From the NCBI GenBank assembly GCA_002082245.2, contig NBTC02000002.1:1612001-1676000 (forward strand): 64,000 nucleotides of DNA, given 5' to 3'. A program made the position numbers and the translations under genes. The notes beneath the pieces are model-generated. The model searched no databases and had not been told where the DNA came from. It saw only the letters and a list, made by a program, of their open reading frames with translations. Every line of letters begins with the position of its first letter. Within the stretch, counting starts at the first letter, position 1. The DNA comes from Yersinia enterocolitica. GTDB taxonomy: Bacteria; Pseudomonadota; Gammaproteobacteria; Enterobacterales; Enterobacteriaceae. This document shows positions 1 to 15,235 of the stretch, in pieces.

Positions 1-255
1 CGTATTCAAGGTGTGATTCAAGCACGTGAATCCAAATACATCATGATGCATGCACCTAGTGAACGTTTGGACGAAATCATTACGCTGCTACCCGGTGCCG
101 AGCGCCCTACTATTCTGCCATTGGCCGGTGATAAGAGCCGTGTCGCCATGCACATGGTCAGTAGCGAGACGCTGTTCTGGGAAACAATGGAAAAGCTGAA
201 AGCGTTAGGTGCCAGCTCCATTCTGGTATTACCGATTGAAAAAATGATGGAGTAA
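1..255 (+). CDS. hisG: ATP phosphoribosyltransferase, C-terminal part (window edge)
   Basis: This is the last 84 codons of HisG, open to the left edge of the window. HisG joins ATP and PRPP to form phosphoribosyl-ATP, the committed, histidine-inhibited step of histidine synthesis. The reading frame from base 1 gives a segment beginning [19 protein letters not shown], typical of the C-terminal ACT-like regulatory domain of long-form HisG, where histidine binds. The stop lies 3 bp before the hisD start, as expected for the first two genes of a his operon. The N-terminal catalytic part, promoter and his leader are outside the window. Confidence 0.95.
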
Positions 256-258
256 CTG

Positions 259-5853
<5,595 letters not shown>

Positions 5854-5860
<7 letters not shown>

Positions 5861-6468
5861 GCGAACAACAAATTGCCCAACTGGATTGGGATAAAGTCGA
5901 CAATCTGATGCCAGCCATCGTTCAGCATACCATTTCCGGTGAAGTTCTGATGATGGGGTATATGAATCAGGCAGCACTGACGGTGACACAGCAAACCGGC
6001 AAGGTAACCTTTTTCTCTCGCACCAAACAACGTTTGTGGACCAAGGGCGAAAGCTCCGGTAACGTGCTGAATGTAGTTAATATCTATCCCGACTGCGACA
6101 ATGATACCCTGCTCATTCTGGCTAATCCTATTGGCCCAACCTGTCATTTAGGCAATAACAGTTGCTTCTCCCCGGCGGCCAGCGATTGGGGCTTCTTGTA
6201 CCAGTTAGAACAGTTATTGGCCTCACGTAAATCAGCCGATCCAGCGAGTTCTTACACCGCCAAGCTATATGCCAGCGGCACTAAGCGTATCGCACAAAAA
6301 GTGGGGGAAGAAGGGGTAGAAACCGCCCTCGCCGCAACAGTGAATGACCGTGAAGAGTTGACCAACGAAGCATCGGATTTGATCTATCACCTACTGGTGT
6401 TGCTGCAAGACCAAGATTTGAATCTGAGTAAAGTGATTGGACGCCTGCGCGAACGCCACGAGAAGTAA
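5854..6468 (+). CDS. hisI: Bifunctional phosphoribosyl-AMP cyclohydrolase / phosphoribosyl-ATP pyrophosphatase
   Basis: HisIE catalyses steps 2 and 3 of histidine synthesis. The N-terminal cyclohydrolase domain (about 1-115) contains the metal-binding segments DCDNDTLL and [12 protein letters not shown]. The C-terminal pyrophosphatase domain (about 120-204) has the acidic helices [12 protein letters not shown] and [14 protein letters not shown]. Translation starts at GTG (5854), overlapping the hisF stop by 7 bp. It is the last gene of the operon, with a terminator starting 27 bp after its stop. Confidence 0.96.
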
Positions 6469-6495
6469 TTTTCGAGTTAGCTTTCTTATTGGCAT

Positions 6496-6530
6496 AAAAA
6501 CGCCCTCGACTTAGCATCGAGGGCGTTTTT
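6496..6530 (+). terminator. Rho-independent terminator of the his operon
   Basis: A 14-bp perfect stem (arms at 6496-6509 and 6517-6530, GC-rich centre CGCCCTCGA/TCGAGGGCG) with a 7-base loop ends in a run of five T. The 5' arm begins with five A, so the structure could also stop transcription arriving from gnd on the other strand. Confidence 0.93.
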
Positions 6531-6614
6531 ATTAGGACAAACTTTTTAAATCAGCGAGCGGGTTACTCCAACCTACCCTACCTAAAGTCACCTCGGCGAC
6601 ACACTTAATTTAAT

Positions 6615-6720
6615 AACTTATCCACCTGAGGCGTCGCGAGCGAAAGGAGTTTGATTGCAGACAGCGCACAGTCACCGGAGCGTACACTCAGTACGTGAGG
6701 ATGACGAGCACTGCCCAATA
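6615..6720. repeat. Possible diverged ERIC-like intergenic repeat
   Basis: The his/gnd gap holds a short palindromic unit whose centre (GGAGCGTACACTCAGTACGTGA, spanning roughly 6677-6698) has the same layout as the ERIC core seen elsewhere in this window: an AGC-TAC half, a short spacer and a GTA-GTGA half. It is flanked by sequence with the same gaps (GAGCAC..GCCCAA against AAGTGCAGCCAA). The relationship is inferred by eye and is much weaker than for the other copies. Nothing else is evident between 6531 and 6750. Confidence 0.4.
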
Positions 6721-6750
6721 TCAAAATACGAACGCGCAGTAGCCGTTAAC

Positions 6751-8157
6751 TTAAAGCCACTCAGTGTGGAACACACCTTCTTTATCAATACGCTTATAGG
6801 TATGTGCACCGAAATAGTCGCGCTGCGCCTGAATCAAGTTGGCTGGCAGTACGGCTGAACGGTAGCTATCGTAATAATTAATCGCCGCAGAGAATGTTGG
6901 TGTTGGGATACCGTTTTGAACTGCATAAGACACTACATCACGCAGTGCTTGCTGGTAATCATCAGCGATCTGCTTGAAGTAAGGTGCCAACAGCAAATTA
7001 GCAATATCTGCATTTTCTGCATATGCATCAGTGATTTTTTGCAGGAACTGTGCACGGATAATACAACCCGCACGGAAAATCTTGGCGATCTCACCGTAAT
7101 GCAAATCCCAGTTATTTTCGTCAGAAGCGGCTTTCAGTTGAGAGAAGCCCTGAGCATAAGAGACGATTTTACCCAGATACAACGCACGACGGATTTTCTC
7201 GATAAATTCAGCTTTATCACCGGCAAAAGGCTGCACTTTAGGGCCAGTCAGTACTTTAGAGGCAGCTACGCGCTGATCTTTCAGAGAAGACAAATAGCGG
7301 GCAAACACAGACTCAGTGATCAGTGTTAATGGCTCACCCAAATCCAGAGAACTTTGGCTGGTCCATTTACCGGTGCCTTTGTTCGCCGCTTCATCCAGAA
7401 TCACATCGACCAGATATTTACCGGCTTCGTCTTTTTTGGTGAAGATATCTTTGGTGATATCAATCAGGTAGCTGTTCAGCTCTCCCTTGTTCCACTCAGC
7501 AAAGGTGCTAGCCAGCTCTTCATTGCTTAAACCTAAAGACTGTTTCAACAGGGAATAAGCTTCTGCGATCAATTGCATGTCACCGTATTCAATGCCGTTG
7601 TGAACCATTTTAACGTAATGGCCGGCACCATCGGCACCGATATACGCCACACAAGCATCACCGTCATCAGCACGGGCAGCAATCTTCTCAAGGATAGGCG
7701 CAACCAGTTCGTAGGCTTCTTTCTGGCCACCTGGCATGATAGATGGGCCTTTCAATGCGCCCTCTTCGCCACCGGAAACACCAGTACCGATAAAGTTGAA
7801 GCCTTGTGCAGAAAGTTCGCGGTTACGGCGGATGGTGTCTTTGTAATAAGTATTACCACCATCAATCAGAATGTCACCTTTATCCAGATGTGGAGTCAGT
7901 GAAGCGATAGTCTTATCAGTGGCTTCACCCGCTTTCACCATCAGCAGGATGCGACGCGGTTTTTCCAATGAATCAACAAACTCTTCCACGGTATAACTCG
8001 GCACCAGATTTTTACCTGGGTTCTCGGCAACCACTTCGTCGGTTTTGTCTGATGAACGGTTAAAGATAGAAACGGAATAGCCACGACTTTCGATGTTGAG
8101 CGCCAGGTTACGGCCCATCACCGCCATACCGACAACGCCAATCTGTTGTTTGGACAT
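6751..8157 (-). CDS. gnd: 6-phosphogluconate dehydrogenase (decarboxylating)
   Basis: Gnd oxidatively decarboxylates 6-phosphogluconate to ribulose 5-phosphate with NADP+ in the pentose phosphate pathway. The 468-residue length equals that of E. coli Gnd. The N-terminal dinucleotide fold is visible in [17 protein letters not shown], with NRSSDKT as the 2'-phosphate-binding loop; the active-site segments VSGGEEGA and [12 protein letters not shown] follow. The ATG has a good ribosome-binding site (AGGAG, 7 bases upstream). Its position beside his and at the end of a polysaccharide locus is the classical enterobacterial O-antigen boundary. Confidence 0.97.
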   Translation of the reverse strand: MSKQQIGVVGMAVMGRNLALNIESRGYSVSIFNRSSDKTDEVVAENPGKNLVPSYTVEEFVDSLEKPRRILLMVKAGEATDKTIASLTPHLDKGDILIDGGNTYYKDTIRRNRELSAQGFNFIGTGVSGGEEGALKGPSIMPGGQKEAYELVAPILEKIAARADDGDACVAYIGADGAGHYVKMVHNGIEYGDMQLIAEAYSLLKQSLGLSNEELASTFAEWNKGELNSYLIDITKDIFTKKDEAGKYLVDVILDEAANKGTGKWTSQSSLDLGEPLTLITESVFARYLSSLKDQRVAASKVLTGPKVQPFAGDKAEFIEKIRRALYLGKIVSYAQGFSQLKAASDENNWDLHYGEIAKIFRAGCIIRAQFLQKITDAYAENADIANLLLAPYFKQIADDYQQALRDVVSYAVQNGIPTPTFSAAINYYDSYRSAVLPANLIQAQRDYFGAHTYKRIDKEGVFHTEWL

Positions 8158-8519
8158 TAAAAAACTCCTGTCTGAAGGATGACACCTGTTACCGGCCTTG
8201 AGGCCAACAGGTTTTTGATGTGGGAAACATGTTAACTCAGGATTATGTCAGCTGGGTAGTGATTGGTGCGATAGATAGCACAACTGACCAGTTGCTGTTC
8301 GCAATGGTTAATCAGGTGAAACTATCAGATAATCAGAATGGATAGGTGTATTCAAAATTAGTTACCGCAGCAGGAAAAACTGGAATAAAACCGTTCTAGG
8401 ATTGTACATCGAGTTATCAATTTTTCTAGATCTACACCTATTAGAACATCTAAAATTAGTTTTACTTTAACCTCAAATACATTAGGACTCTATTTAAAAC
8501 ATGAGAGCTTTTATTAATT
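8158..8519. other. Intergenic region upstream of gnd
   Basis: About 360 bases of increasingly AT-rich DNA without a credible reading frame. It must hold the gnd promoter (transcribed leftward). The drop in GC marks the start of the polysaccharide block. No repeat or RNA gene was recognised. Confidence 0.6.
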
Positions 8520-8548
8520 CAGACTAAATAGAGAATATATTTAGTCTG
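8520..8548 (-). terminator. Putative terminator after the gtrB-like gene
   Basis: A perfect 11-bp inverted repeat (CAGACTAAATA at 8520-8530, its complement at 8538-8548) with a 7-base loop lies 51 bp beyond the stop of the gtrB-like gene. Read on the minus strand it is followed by an A/T-rich stretch rather than a clean T run, so termination is probable but not certain. Confidence 0.5.
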
Positions 8549-8598
8549 AGAGTAAAGTGAGAATACATACTATATTTTATGTATGTAATAAGGAATAT

Positions 8599-9576
8599 TT
8601 AGTGTAGATGCTCATCTTTTAATAAACGTGTCAGTGCTATTTGGGGTTGATTTTCAACATCGGCTTGGATAAAAGACAGTAATAATTGAACACCTAACAT
8701 TACTGGTAATGCTGCTAACATTACTGTACCACTAGTGGCTGGTTGACCTGTAGCCAAAGAACTATACCAAGAAACAAGACCATTAATTGCACCAAAAGAA
8801 AAAAACATCACACCAAAAAACAGCTCTAATGATGCAATAGAAAAACCTCTTAAAAAATAATTATAGAAAATTCTTTTAAGAAAGTTATTTATGTTACCTT
8901 TAAGGAAAGGAAACATTATTTTTTTTATATTTAAATTAGACACTTCATTCCCATAAACTGCATCCATAGGTATGTCAACAACCTTTGCTCTTATTACATT
9001 TAGTCTGAAAAGAATATCTGACTCGAAAAAATATCTCTTACTAATTTTATCTAATGGCAAACGTTTTAGTGCAGTTATCGAAATAGCTGTATATCCATTA
9101 GTGGGATCAAATAAATTATAATATCCGGATGAGAATTTAGTAAGAAATGAAAGAACTGCGTTCCCAAAAACTCTAACTTTCGGCATTGACTTCAAAGTAT
9201 CAATATCATAAAAACGATTTCCTTTTGTGTAATCTGCGTCTCCTCTAGATATTGGAGCTATAAAGTATTTAATAAGATGCGGGTCCATTTGACCATCACC
9301 ATCTACCTTTACAACAATATCTATGCCGTCTTTTATCGCGGCAGCATAACCAGAAAGTACAGCCCCTCCAACTCCCATATTCGCAGAATTATAAATAACT
9401 GACACCCGAATATCTTGTGAATTTTCTTCAACATATTGTCCAGATTTTTCTGGGCAACAATCATCAATAACATAGATTTTATCAACTAAATTATCAATTT
9501 TATCAAGTACAGAAAGGATATGCTGTTTTACTTTATAACAAGGAAGTACCACCGCCACTTTAGAAGTGTATATCAT
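8599..9576 (-). CDS. Family 2 glycosyltransferase, GtrB-like (polyprenyl-phosphate glycosyltransferase)
   Basis: The 325-residue protein has an N-terminal GT2 domain: VAVVLPCYK near residue 7, the loop YVIDDCCPEKSG, the motif NMGVGGAV (66-73) and the DxD motif VDGDGQMDP (Asp92, Asp94). Two C-terminal membrane segments follow (about residues 235-300). This architecture is that of GtrB/DPM-type enzymes, which transfer a sugar from a nucleotide donor to undecaprenyl phosphate at the inner membrane. The ATG at 9576 is preferred over an in-frame GTG six bases upstream because a GGAG ribosome-binding site is correctly spaced for it. It follows gtrC- and gtrA-like genes on the same strand. The transferred sugar is unknown. 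Confidence 0.85.
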   Translation of the reverse strand: MIYTSKVAVVLPCYKVKQHILSVLDKIDNLVDKIYVIDDCCPEKSGQYVEENSQDIRVSVIYNSANMGVGGAVLSGYAAAIKDGIDIVVKVDGDGQMDPHLIKYFIAPISRGDADYTKGNRFYDIDTLKSMPKVRVFGNAVLSFLTKFSSGYYNLFDPTNGYTAISITALKRLPLDKISKRYFFESDILFRLNVIRAKVVDIPMDAVYGNEVSNLNIKKIMFPFLKGNINNFLKRIFYNYFLRGFSIASLELFFGVMFFSFGAINGLVSWYSSLATGQPATSGTVMLAALPVMLGVQLLLSFIQADVENQPQIALTRLLKDEHLH

Positions 9577-9624
9577 GTTCACTCCAATTTGAATAAATAG
9601 AAAAATAAAATTACCTAATTAAAT

Positions 9625-11277
9625 TTAATCTAATTTCCACTGTTTTGTATTAGGATTATATGAGCATAGATTTTTTACGTTATGATTCTTAGCATATTCA
9701 TGAATCCTTTCAGGATAGTTAGAAAACTCAGGACTAGCAAAATTCCAATCAGGCATATTAAATGATGCGATACCATTTACAGTAGGCAAATTAACTAATT
9801 CAGCAATCATCATTGCAGTAACATTATGTGAATACATGTTATTTACCCAGTCAGGAAATGTCTTGCTGATCTTATCAGGACTCCAGCCAAGGATATAAAA
9901 AGCTTGGCAGTCAGAAGGAGGTGCTGTTGCAACAGTAACTTTTTCAATTTCCTCTTGACGATTAAATACAAGATGCTGAGCACTTAATTCTGAGGCTATA
10001 GCTAGCATTGCAATTAAAAATAAATAAATGTTTTTAATTTTTAAAACCGATAAGAAATTCACGGCAATTACTACTATTGGGAAAGCTAAAAAAATCTGAT
10101 AAGTTGATACAGCATTAAAAGCTTTAGCCCCAGGGACTATGGTATATACAAAGAACCAAAGACTGTGACCGAAAAAATTCATTACGGATAACCATGTAAT
10201 ACTTGTTGTTAAAAAAAGAATAAAAATTACTTTTCCAACAACAGATGTTTTTCTATTTTTAAATATATAGGCTGACGAAAATAAAAATAATAGGAATAGT
10301 ATCGGGCTAACACCAGTATTATAATACTCACTAGATATAGTATATTGTGGATTAATAAACAACAATATTTTATTATAAACACTCCCAAACAAATAATTAT
10401 TTATCCCAAGCTGCAGAGCATCATAAACTGGTATAGTATTGTTTAGAACCATATCATATGTTCGTAATTTTACTTCTTGAGATTTAGGATAAAAAACATA
10501 TAAAAAAGGTATAATTGATAAAATAAACGTAACAAAAACAACAAAAATTGATATGAGTTTATTCCTATCAATTTTTATTTTTGATAAACCATAAATTACA
10601 TCTTTGTAATTAAAAATTACAAAGAGAGATAAAAAAACCAAAACAAAATATGTCCAAAACCAAGCCATATAAAAACAGGTTAAACACCATGCTCCATACA
10701 TAATCCCAAAAGAGATACCATACCATCTAAATAACTTATTATTATTTATCAATAAGTTATTTATTGTTTTATAAATAAGGTACGAGAGCAGTGGAGCTAA
10801 AGCTACAGTAGCTAATTGAAGCCGTGAATTATGACTTACCATAGCATTATTTATAGTAAATAAAATGGATCCAAGCAAAGCCCAGCCAACAGGAATATGA
10901 AATATTTTTCTAAGAAAGAAAAATATTGATATAAAACCAACAAACTTCAAAGTAACACTCGATAACTCTGAAGCAAGGAATGGCTCTATCCCAATGAACC
11001 TAAATACTGAATAAAAGATGGCCACGATAAAATAAGCATCAGTTTGCGCTATAGTATTTTTATAAGGATAATAGTAATTAGTCTCTGCCCAATGAGATAG
11101 CCCTTTAAATACATTATACCAATGTTCAAGTATAGATGAAGAAATCACATAATCATATGAATCTCCAGAAATAAATGTAAAACCATTAAGTATCTGCCCC
11201 CGATAAATAACCAACATAGTTGCCACACAACAACTAATAAAAAAAATAATTGAGTTTTTATTTTTTCCATGTATCAT
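9625..11277 (-). CDS. Polytopic membrane protein, GtrC-like putative glycosyltransferase
   Basis: The 550-residue protein has about eleven to twelve hydrophobic segments in its first 430 residues and a soluble C-terminal domain of about 110 residues. It has no obvious nucleotide-sugar motif. Lying between a gtrA-like and a gtrB-like gene, it fits the role of the serotype-specific GtrC protein, which transfers the lipid-linked sugar to the O-polysaccharide on the periplasmic side. GtrC proteins share little sequence, so this call rests on context and topology. The gene is strongly AT-rich, suggesting horizontal origin. Confidence 0.6.
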   Translation of the reverse strand: MIHGKNKNSIIFFISCCVATMLVIYRGQILNGFTFISGDSYDYVISSSILEHWYNVFKGLSHWAETNYYYPYKNTIAQTDAYFIVAIFYSVFRFIGIEPFLASELSSVTLKFVGFISIFFFLRKIFHIPVGWALLGSILFTINNAMVSHNSRLQLATVALAPLLSYLIYKTINNLLINNNKLFRWYGISFGIMYGAWCLTCFYMAWFWTYFVLVFLSLFVIFNYKDVIYGLSKIKIDRNKLISIFVVFVTFILSIIPFLYVFYPKSQEVKLRTYDMVLNNTIPVYDALQLGINNYLFGSVYNKILLFINPQYTISSEYYNTGVSPILFLLFLFSSAYIFKNRKTSVVGKVIFILFLTTSITWLSVMNFFGHSLWFFVYTIVPGAKAFNAVSTYQIFLAFPIVVIAVNFLSVLKIKNIYLFLIAMLAIASELSAQHLVFNRQEEIEKVTVATAPPSDCQAFYILGWSPDKISKTFPDWVNNMYSHNVTAMMIAELVNLPTVNGIASFNMPDWNFASPEFSNYPERIHEYAKNHNVKNLCSYNPNTKQWKLD

Positions 11278-11319
11278 AAATCAACCTTTCCTTTCAAATT
11301 CAGATGCAATTTCGGATCA

Positions 11320-11685
11320 CTACACATATATCCATCTCTTACTTGTGATATAACCAATGAAAGCGATTATAGGTAAGGAGATTATTTTTCCATATATAAC
11401 ATCACTAAAATAAAAAACTGAAATAAATATAATAAACACTGTTATCCAATAGTTAACGAAAACAACTACAAGGTATTTCAAAATCTTTGAAATAGCCATT
11501 GATGTCTTAAAAGTAAAAATGCTATGCAGTATATAGTTAACTATCAAGCCTGATATATAACCAATCAGCGTTGATTCCATTATACCGCTGTAATAATACA
11601 TAGAAATTTTTAGCATTACTATATCAACCAAGGCCGAAATGACACCAATTGATATATAGATAAAAAATTGCTTGGTAAAAATCAT
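11320..11685 (-). CDS. GtrA family membrane protein (putative lipid-linked sugar flippase)
   Basis: This 121-residue protein has four predicted membrane helices and the GtrA-family layout: FFIYISIGVISALVD near the start, a central GLIVNYILHSIFTF segment and a C-terminal GYITSKRWIY. GtrA proteins are thought to flip undecaprenyl-phosphate sugars across the inner membrane for O-antigen side-chain modification. It is the first gene of the gtrA/gtrC/gtrB-like trio; the next gene begins 42 bp after its stop. Confidence 0.85.
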   Translation of the reverse strand: MIFTKQFFIYISIGVISALVDIVMLKISMYYYSGIMESTLIGYISGLIVNYILHSIFTFKTSMAISKILKYLVVVFVNYWITVFIIFISVFYFSDVIYGKIISLPIIAFIGYITSKRWIYV

Positions 11686-12032
11686 ATCGTAATTTTCTTA
11701 TGTGTAAATTTAATATTTTAATTAAAATATTGCCATAAATAAAAATTTTAATCATCCATCACTACTTAGATAAATTTAACAATACGACTTCAATAGCCAA
11801 AATACTTCTTTTGCAGAATATAACTAAATAGATATTTTAACTGATTTATTTCTATATTTTCAACTTCTCAAAGTAACTCAAAGGCTATAAATAATGTCAT
11901 AAACACCAACCAAATATAAATATTGATTAGTGTCGATAAAAAATATTTTGACTGCAGAAGGTAGCATACTCAAAGATGTTTAAACTAGACAGTTTCCAAT
12001 GACTACTCGATTATCATTCAATGATACCGAAC
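11686..12032. other. AT-rich intergenic region between galF and the gtr-like genes
   Basis: About 350 bases, very AT-rich, without a convincing frame. A small inverted repeat (TATCAT/ATGATA, 12012-12026) sits just after the galF stop but is too weak to call a terminator. The gap probably holds a promoter for the gtr-like genes and may mark the junction where that module was added. Confidence 0.5.
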
Positions 12033-12929
12033 CTAGCTACCCATAAACTCTTTCAACCAGGCTTTAAATTCTGCACCTTGCTTTGGATGGCGCAGACCGT
12101 AGGCGACATAAGCCTGCATATATCCGAGCTTCTCACCACAGTTATAGGATTGACCGGTTAAAGCGACGGCATCTACCTGTTTCTCAGCGGCTAATGCATC
12201 AATAGCATCAGTCAGTTGGATACGACCCCAAGCACCAGGCTTGGTTTTTTCCAGCATTGGCCAAATATCAGCAGACAAAACATAACGCCCTACAGCCGAC
12301 AGATTGGATTTGAGGTCAGCCGGGCTTTGCGGTTTCTCAACCATCGCGTTAATCCGGCTACTTTCACCAGGTGCTAAATCTGACACTTCACAGGAGATAA
12401 CCGAGTAGTTGGATAATGCTTCAGGTTCTACGGCATGCACCAATACCTGGCTGGTACCAGATTCTTCAAATCGTTTAACTAACTGAGCCAAATTATCACG
12501 GGTTAAATCCGACTTGGCGTCATCAATCAAGACATCCGGCAACAATACTGCAAAGGGTGAGTCACCCACTAGCGGTTTGGCACATAACACCGCATGCCCC
12601 AAACCTTCAGGATGCCCTTGACGGATATGCATGATAGTCACACCCGGTGGACAGATAGATTGTACCTCATCCAATAGCTGACGTTTCACACGCGCTTCCA
12701 GCATGGCTTCCAGCTCATAAGACGTATCGAAATGGTTTTCTACCGCATTTTTCGAAGAATGGGTTATCAGAATGATTTCTTTAATACCAGCAGCAACACA
12801 TTCGTTCACCACATATTGGATCAATGGTTTATCGACAATAGGCAGCATTTCTTTTGGAATGGCTTTAGTCGCGGGAAGCATTCGCATACCTAAACCGGCA
12901 ACTGGGATCACTGCTTTCAATTTGGTCAT
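12033..12929 (-). CDS. galF: UTP-glucose-1-phosphate uridylyltransferase paralogue, GalF type
   Basis: The 298-residue nucleotidyltransferase belongs to the GalU/GalF family that makes UDP-glucose from UTP and glucose 1-phosphate. GalF-type features are [18 protein letters not shown] near the start and [15 protein letters not shown] in place of the GalU form [15 protein letters not shown]. coli GalF has Met-His where GalU has Thr-Arg; this protein has Met-Arg, so it keeps the arginine of the active form. GalF proteins are often poorly active and are proposed to modulate GalU; activity here is open. It lies 64 bp downstream of the galU-type paralogue. Confidence 0.85.
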   Translation of the reverse strand: MTKLKAVIPVAGLGMRMLPATKAIPKEMLPIVDKPLIQYVVNECVAAGIKEIILITHSSKNAVENHFDTSYELEAMLEARVKRQLLDEVQSICPPGVTIMHIRQGHPEGLGHAVLCAKPLVGDSPFAVLLPDVLIDDAKSDLTRDNLAQLVKRFEESGTSQVLVHAVEPEALSNYSVISCEVSDLAPGESSRINAMVEKPQSPADLKSNLSAVGRYVLSADIWPMLEKTKPGAWGRIQLTDAIDALAAEKQVDAVALTGQSYNCGEKLGYMQAYVAYGLRHPKQGAEFKAWLKEFMGS

Positions 12930-12993
12930 AATTAACCTACTGATTTCTTGAAGCGAATTTAAAATCTATTCCTACTCAGCCGCTAAGCTGAAG

Positions 12994-13884
12994 TTAGTCA
13001 ATTTGCTGTTTCAGCCAGGCGGTAAAGCTCTCGCCCTCGGTGTTATGGCGCACGCCATAAGTGACGAAGGCTTTCATATAACCCAATTTGTCCCCGCAGT
13101 CGTGCGATTTACCGGTCATATGAAAAGCCTCTACATCCTCTTGCTCCATTAACATCGCAATGGCATCAGTAAGCTGAATTTCATCACCCGCCCCGCGTGG
13201 CGTTTTCTTCAACAGCGGCCAAATGTCTTTTGACAATACATAACGCCCAACCACGGCAAGATTAGAAGGCGCATCAGCAAGTGAGGGCTTCTCTACCACT
13301 GCCGTCATTAGGGTACTTTCACCCGGAGACAAAGCTACATGATCACAATCAGCAATACCGTACTTGGAAACATCAGCTTTAGGCACCGGCTCCACCATGA
13401 TCTGGCTACGCCCGGTCTCTTCAAAGCGCTTAATCATACTAGCAAGATTTTCTTTAGATAAATCTGCTGTTGAATCATCAAGTAAAACGTCTGGTAGCAG
13501 CACAATAAATGGGTTATCACCCACCATCGGTTGGGCACACAATACCGCATGCCCCAAGCCCTTGGCATGGCCTTGGCGCACTTGCATGATAGTGACATCC
13601 GGCGGGCAGATATTTTTAATCTCTTGCAATAGCTGCCGCTTAACACGTGATTCCAGTGCAGCTTCCAGCTCAAATGATGTATCAAAATGGTTTTCTATCG
13701 CATTTTTAGAGGAATGGCTGACCAGCACTATCTCTTTTACTCCGGCGGCCACACATTCATTAACGATATATTGGATCAGAGGCTTATCCACCACCGGCAG
13801 CATTTCCTTTGGGATCGCTTTAGTCGCTGGCAGCATTCGGGTACCAAGCCCGGCAACAGGAATGACCGCTTTTAAACACTTCAT
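12994..13884 (-). CDS. galU: UTP-glucose-1-phosphate uridylyltransferase, GalU type
   Basis: GalU makes UDP-glucose, needed for LPS core and other surface glycans. The signature [19 protein letters not shown], the Asp-containing [14 protein letters not shown] and [15 protein letters not shown] all match the active GalU form. The start at 13884 gives 296 residues and has a GAGG ribosome-binding site 8 bases upstream; a longer frame starting at 13914 is less likely. It lies directly upstream of the galF paralogue, and the two share most of their sequence, pointing to an old tandem duplication. Confidence 0.88.
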   Translation of the reverse strand: MKCLKAVIPVAGLGTRMLPATKAIPKEMLPVVDKPLIQYIVNECVAAGVKEIVLVSHSSKNAIENHFDTSFELEAALESRVKRQLLQEIKNICPPDVTIMQVRQGHAKGLGHAVLCAQPMVGDNPFIVLLPDVLLDDSTADLSKENLASMIKRFEETGRSQIMVEPVPKADVSKYGIADCDHVALSPGESTLMTAVVEKPSLADAPSNLAVVGRYVLSKDIWPLLKKTPRGAGDEIQLTDAIAMLMEQEDVEAFHMTGKSHDCGDKLGYMKAFVTYGVRHNTEGESFTAWLKQQID

Positions 13885-14112
13885 TACTATGACCTCTTCA
13901 ACTTTGGACAGCAAAACTTACAGGATTAACTCTATAATAATTAGTCAAATAATCTATGATTACTCATTATTCCTTTAACTTTGTACAAGCTTACATCAGA
14001 ACGTCTTTGATTACATTCTTAAATGTAGCAATAATAATTTCAACAAGTTATAGATTAATATCTTAGCCAAATCAAAATAGTAATAATGTCTTAGACTTTC
14101 TAGCAATAATGC
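13885..14112. other. AT-rich gap upstream of galU
   Basis: About 230 bases of AT-rich sequence between the last glycosyltransferase gene and galU. No reading frame is supported. It likely carries a promoter that lets galU be expressed independently of the long polysaccharide transcript. Confidence 0.45.
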
Positions 14113-15228
14113 TTACTTATCGATAATTTCATTATATAAGTCTATATAACTCGAAACCATTTTCTCGGAGGTAAAATTTTCTAAATAGCGATTTCGGGCA
14201 TTTCGGCCAAACTTTTCTGATAACTCAATATCATCCCATAACTGATCCATCGCAGTTCTCAACGCGACAGGATCCGATGGGGGAACAACTAATCCAGTCT
14301 GTTGATCAATATTTATAAATGTCGTACCTGTACCAATCTCACTCGAAATTAGAGGCTTACCATACATCGCGCCCTCTAATAAGGTGATGCCAAAAGCCTC
14401 AGAACGCAAATGTGATGGAAAGACTACGGCATAACAAAGTGATAGTAATGAAGCTTTATCTTCGTCAGATACGGCACCAAGAAAATAGATATTATGTATA
14501 TCTAATTTTTCCGCCTGTTTTTTTAACTCTGATTCAATTGGGCCAGCTCCGACAATCACAATCGGATAAGATGAATTTTTAGCTGCTTCGATTAGAATGT
14601 GAAGACCTTTATAATAACGAAAGGCACCAATAAACAGAAAAAAACGTGTTCCGAATTTATTTTTCCAGAAATCAATGCGTTCAGAGAGTGGCGTTGGATA
14701 TGAATCCTCATCTAAACCGTAAGGTATCACACTTACTTTTCGAGAGAATTTCTTTAAAGTTACACTTGTGGCAACATAATTTGGCGATGCAGCAACAATC
14801 CGGGAAACACTACCAAGAAATAGATTCATCAATGGTGTATATATCTTTAAAATATTTTTTTGCTTAACAATATCAGAATGATAACTAACAACCGTTGGTT
14901 TATTAATACCAGATATAAAGTGAACCATATCCATAAAAGGAAACGGAAAATGATAATGAATAATGTCAGCCTGCTGCGCCAATTTTTTGAAATCTTTAAT
15001 CGCTTGAAAAGAAAAAGGAGTTGAGGCCGCTTCAAAATTTACAGGTGAACAATATACGGTATGTGTTCCTATTTTTTTATTTATAATACCACCTCGTTTA
15101 CTTAAAGAAAGCACTGTAGAATCAATACCTTTACTCGCTCCACCTTCACATAATTGAAAAATAACCTGTTCAATACCGCCGAAAGAATCTGGGTAATATG
15201 TTTTATAAAAATGCAGTACTTTTAGCAT
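14113..15228 (-). CDS. Family 4 glycosyltransferase, WbpZ-like
   Basis: The 371-residue cytoplasmic GT-B enzyme opens with LKVLHFYKTYYPDSFGGIEQ, containing the glycine loop (GGIE, residues 17-20) of retaining GT4 transferases, and carries the E-x7-E motif at Glu277/Glu285 (SEAFGITLLEG). The opening resembles glycosyltransferases that begin rhamnan or mannan chains in ABC-exported O-antigens (WbpZ, WbdC class). With gmd and rmd nearby, a GDP-D-rhamnose (or GDP-mannose) donor is likely. Linkage and acceptor cannot be read from sequence. It starts 7 bp after the WbpY-like gene. Confidence 0.8.
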   Translation of the reverse strand: MLKVLHFYKTYYPDSFGGIEQVIFQLCEGGASKGIDSTVLSLSKRGGIINKKIGTHTVYCSPVNFEAASTPFSFQAIKDFKKLAQQADIIHYHFPFPFMDMVHFISGINKPTVVSYHSDIVKQKNILKIYTPLMNLFLGSVSRIVAASPNYVATSVTLKKFSRKVSVIPYGLDEDSYPTPLSERIDFWKNKFGTRFFLFIGAFRYYKGLHILIEAAKNSSYPIVIVGAGPIESELKKQAEKLDIHNIYFLGAVSDEDKASLLSLCYAVVFPSHLRSEAFGITLLEGAMYGKPLISSEIGTGTTFINIDQQTGLVVPPSDPVALRTAMDQLWDDIELSEKFGRNARNRYLENFTSEKMVSSYIDLYNEIIDK

Positions 15229-15235
15229 TATATTA

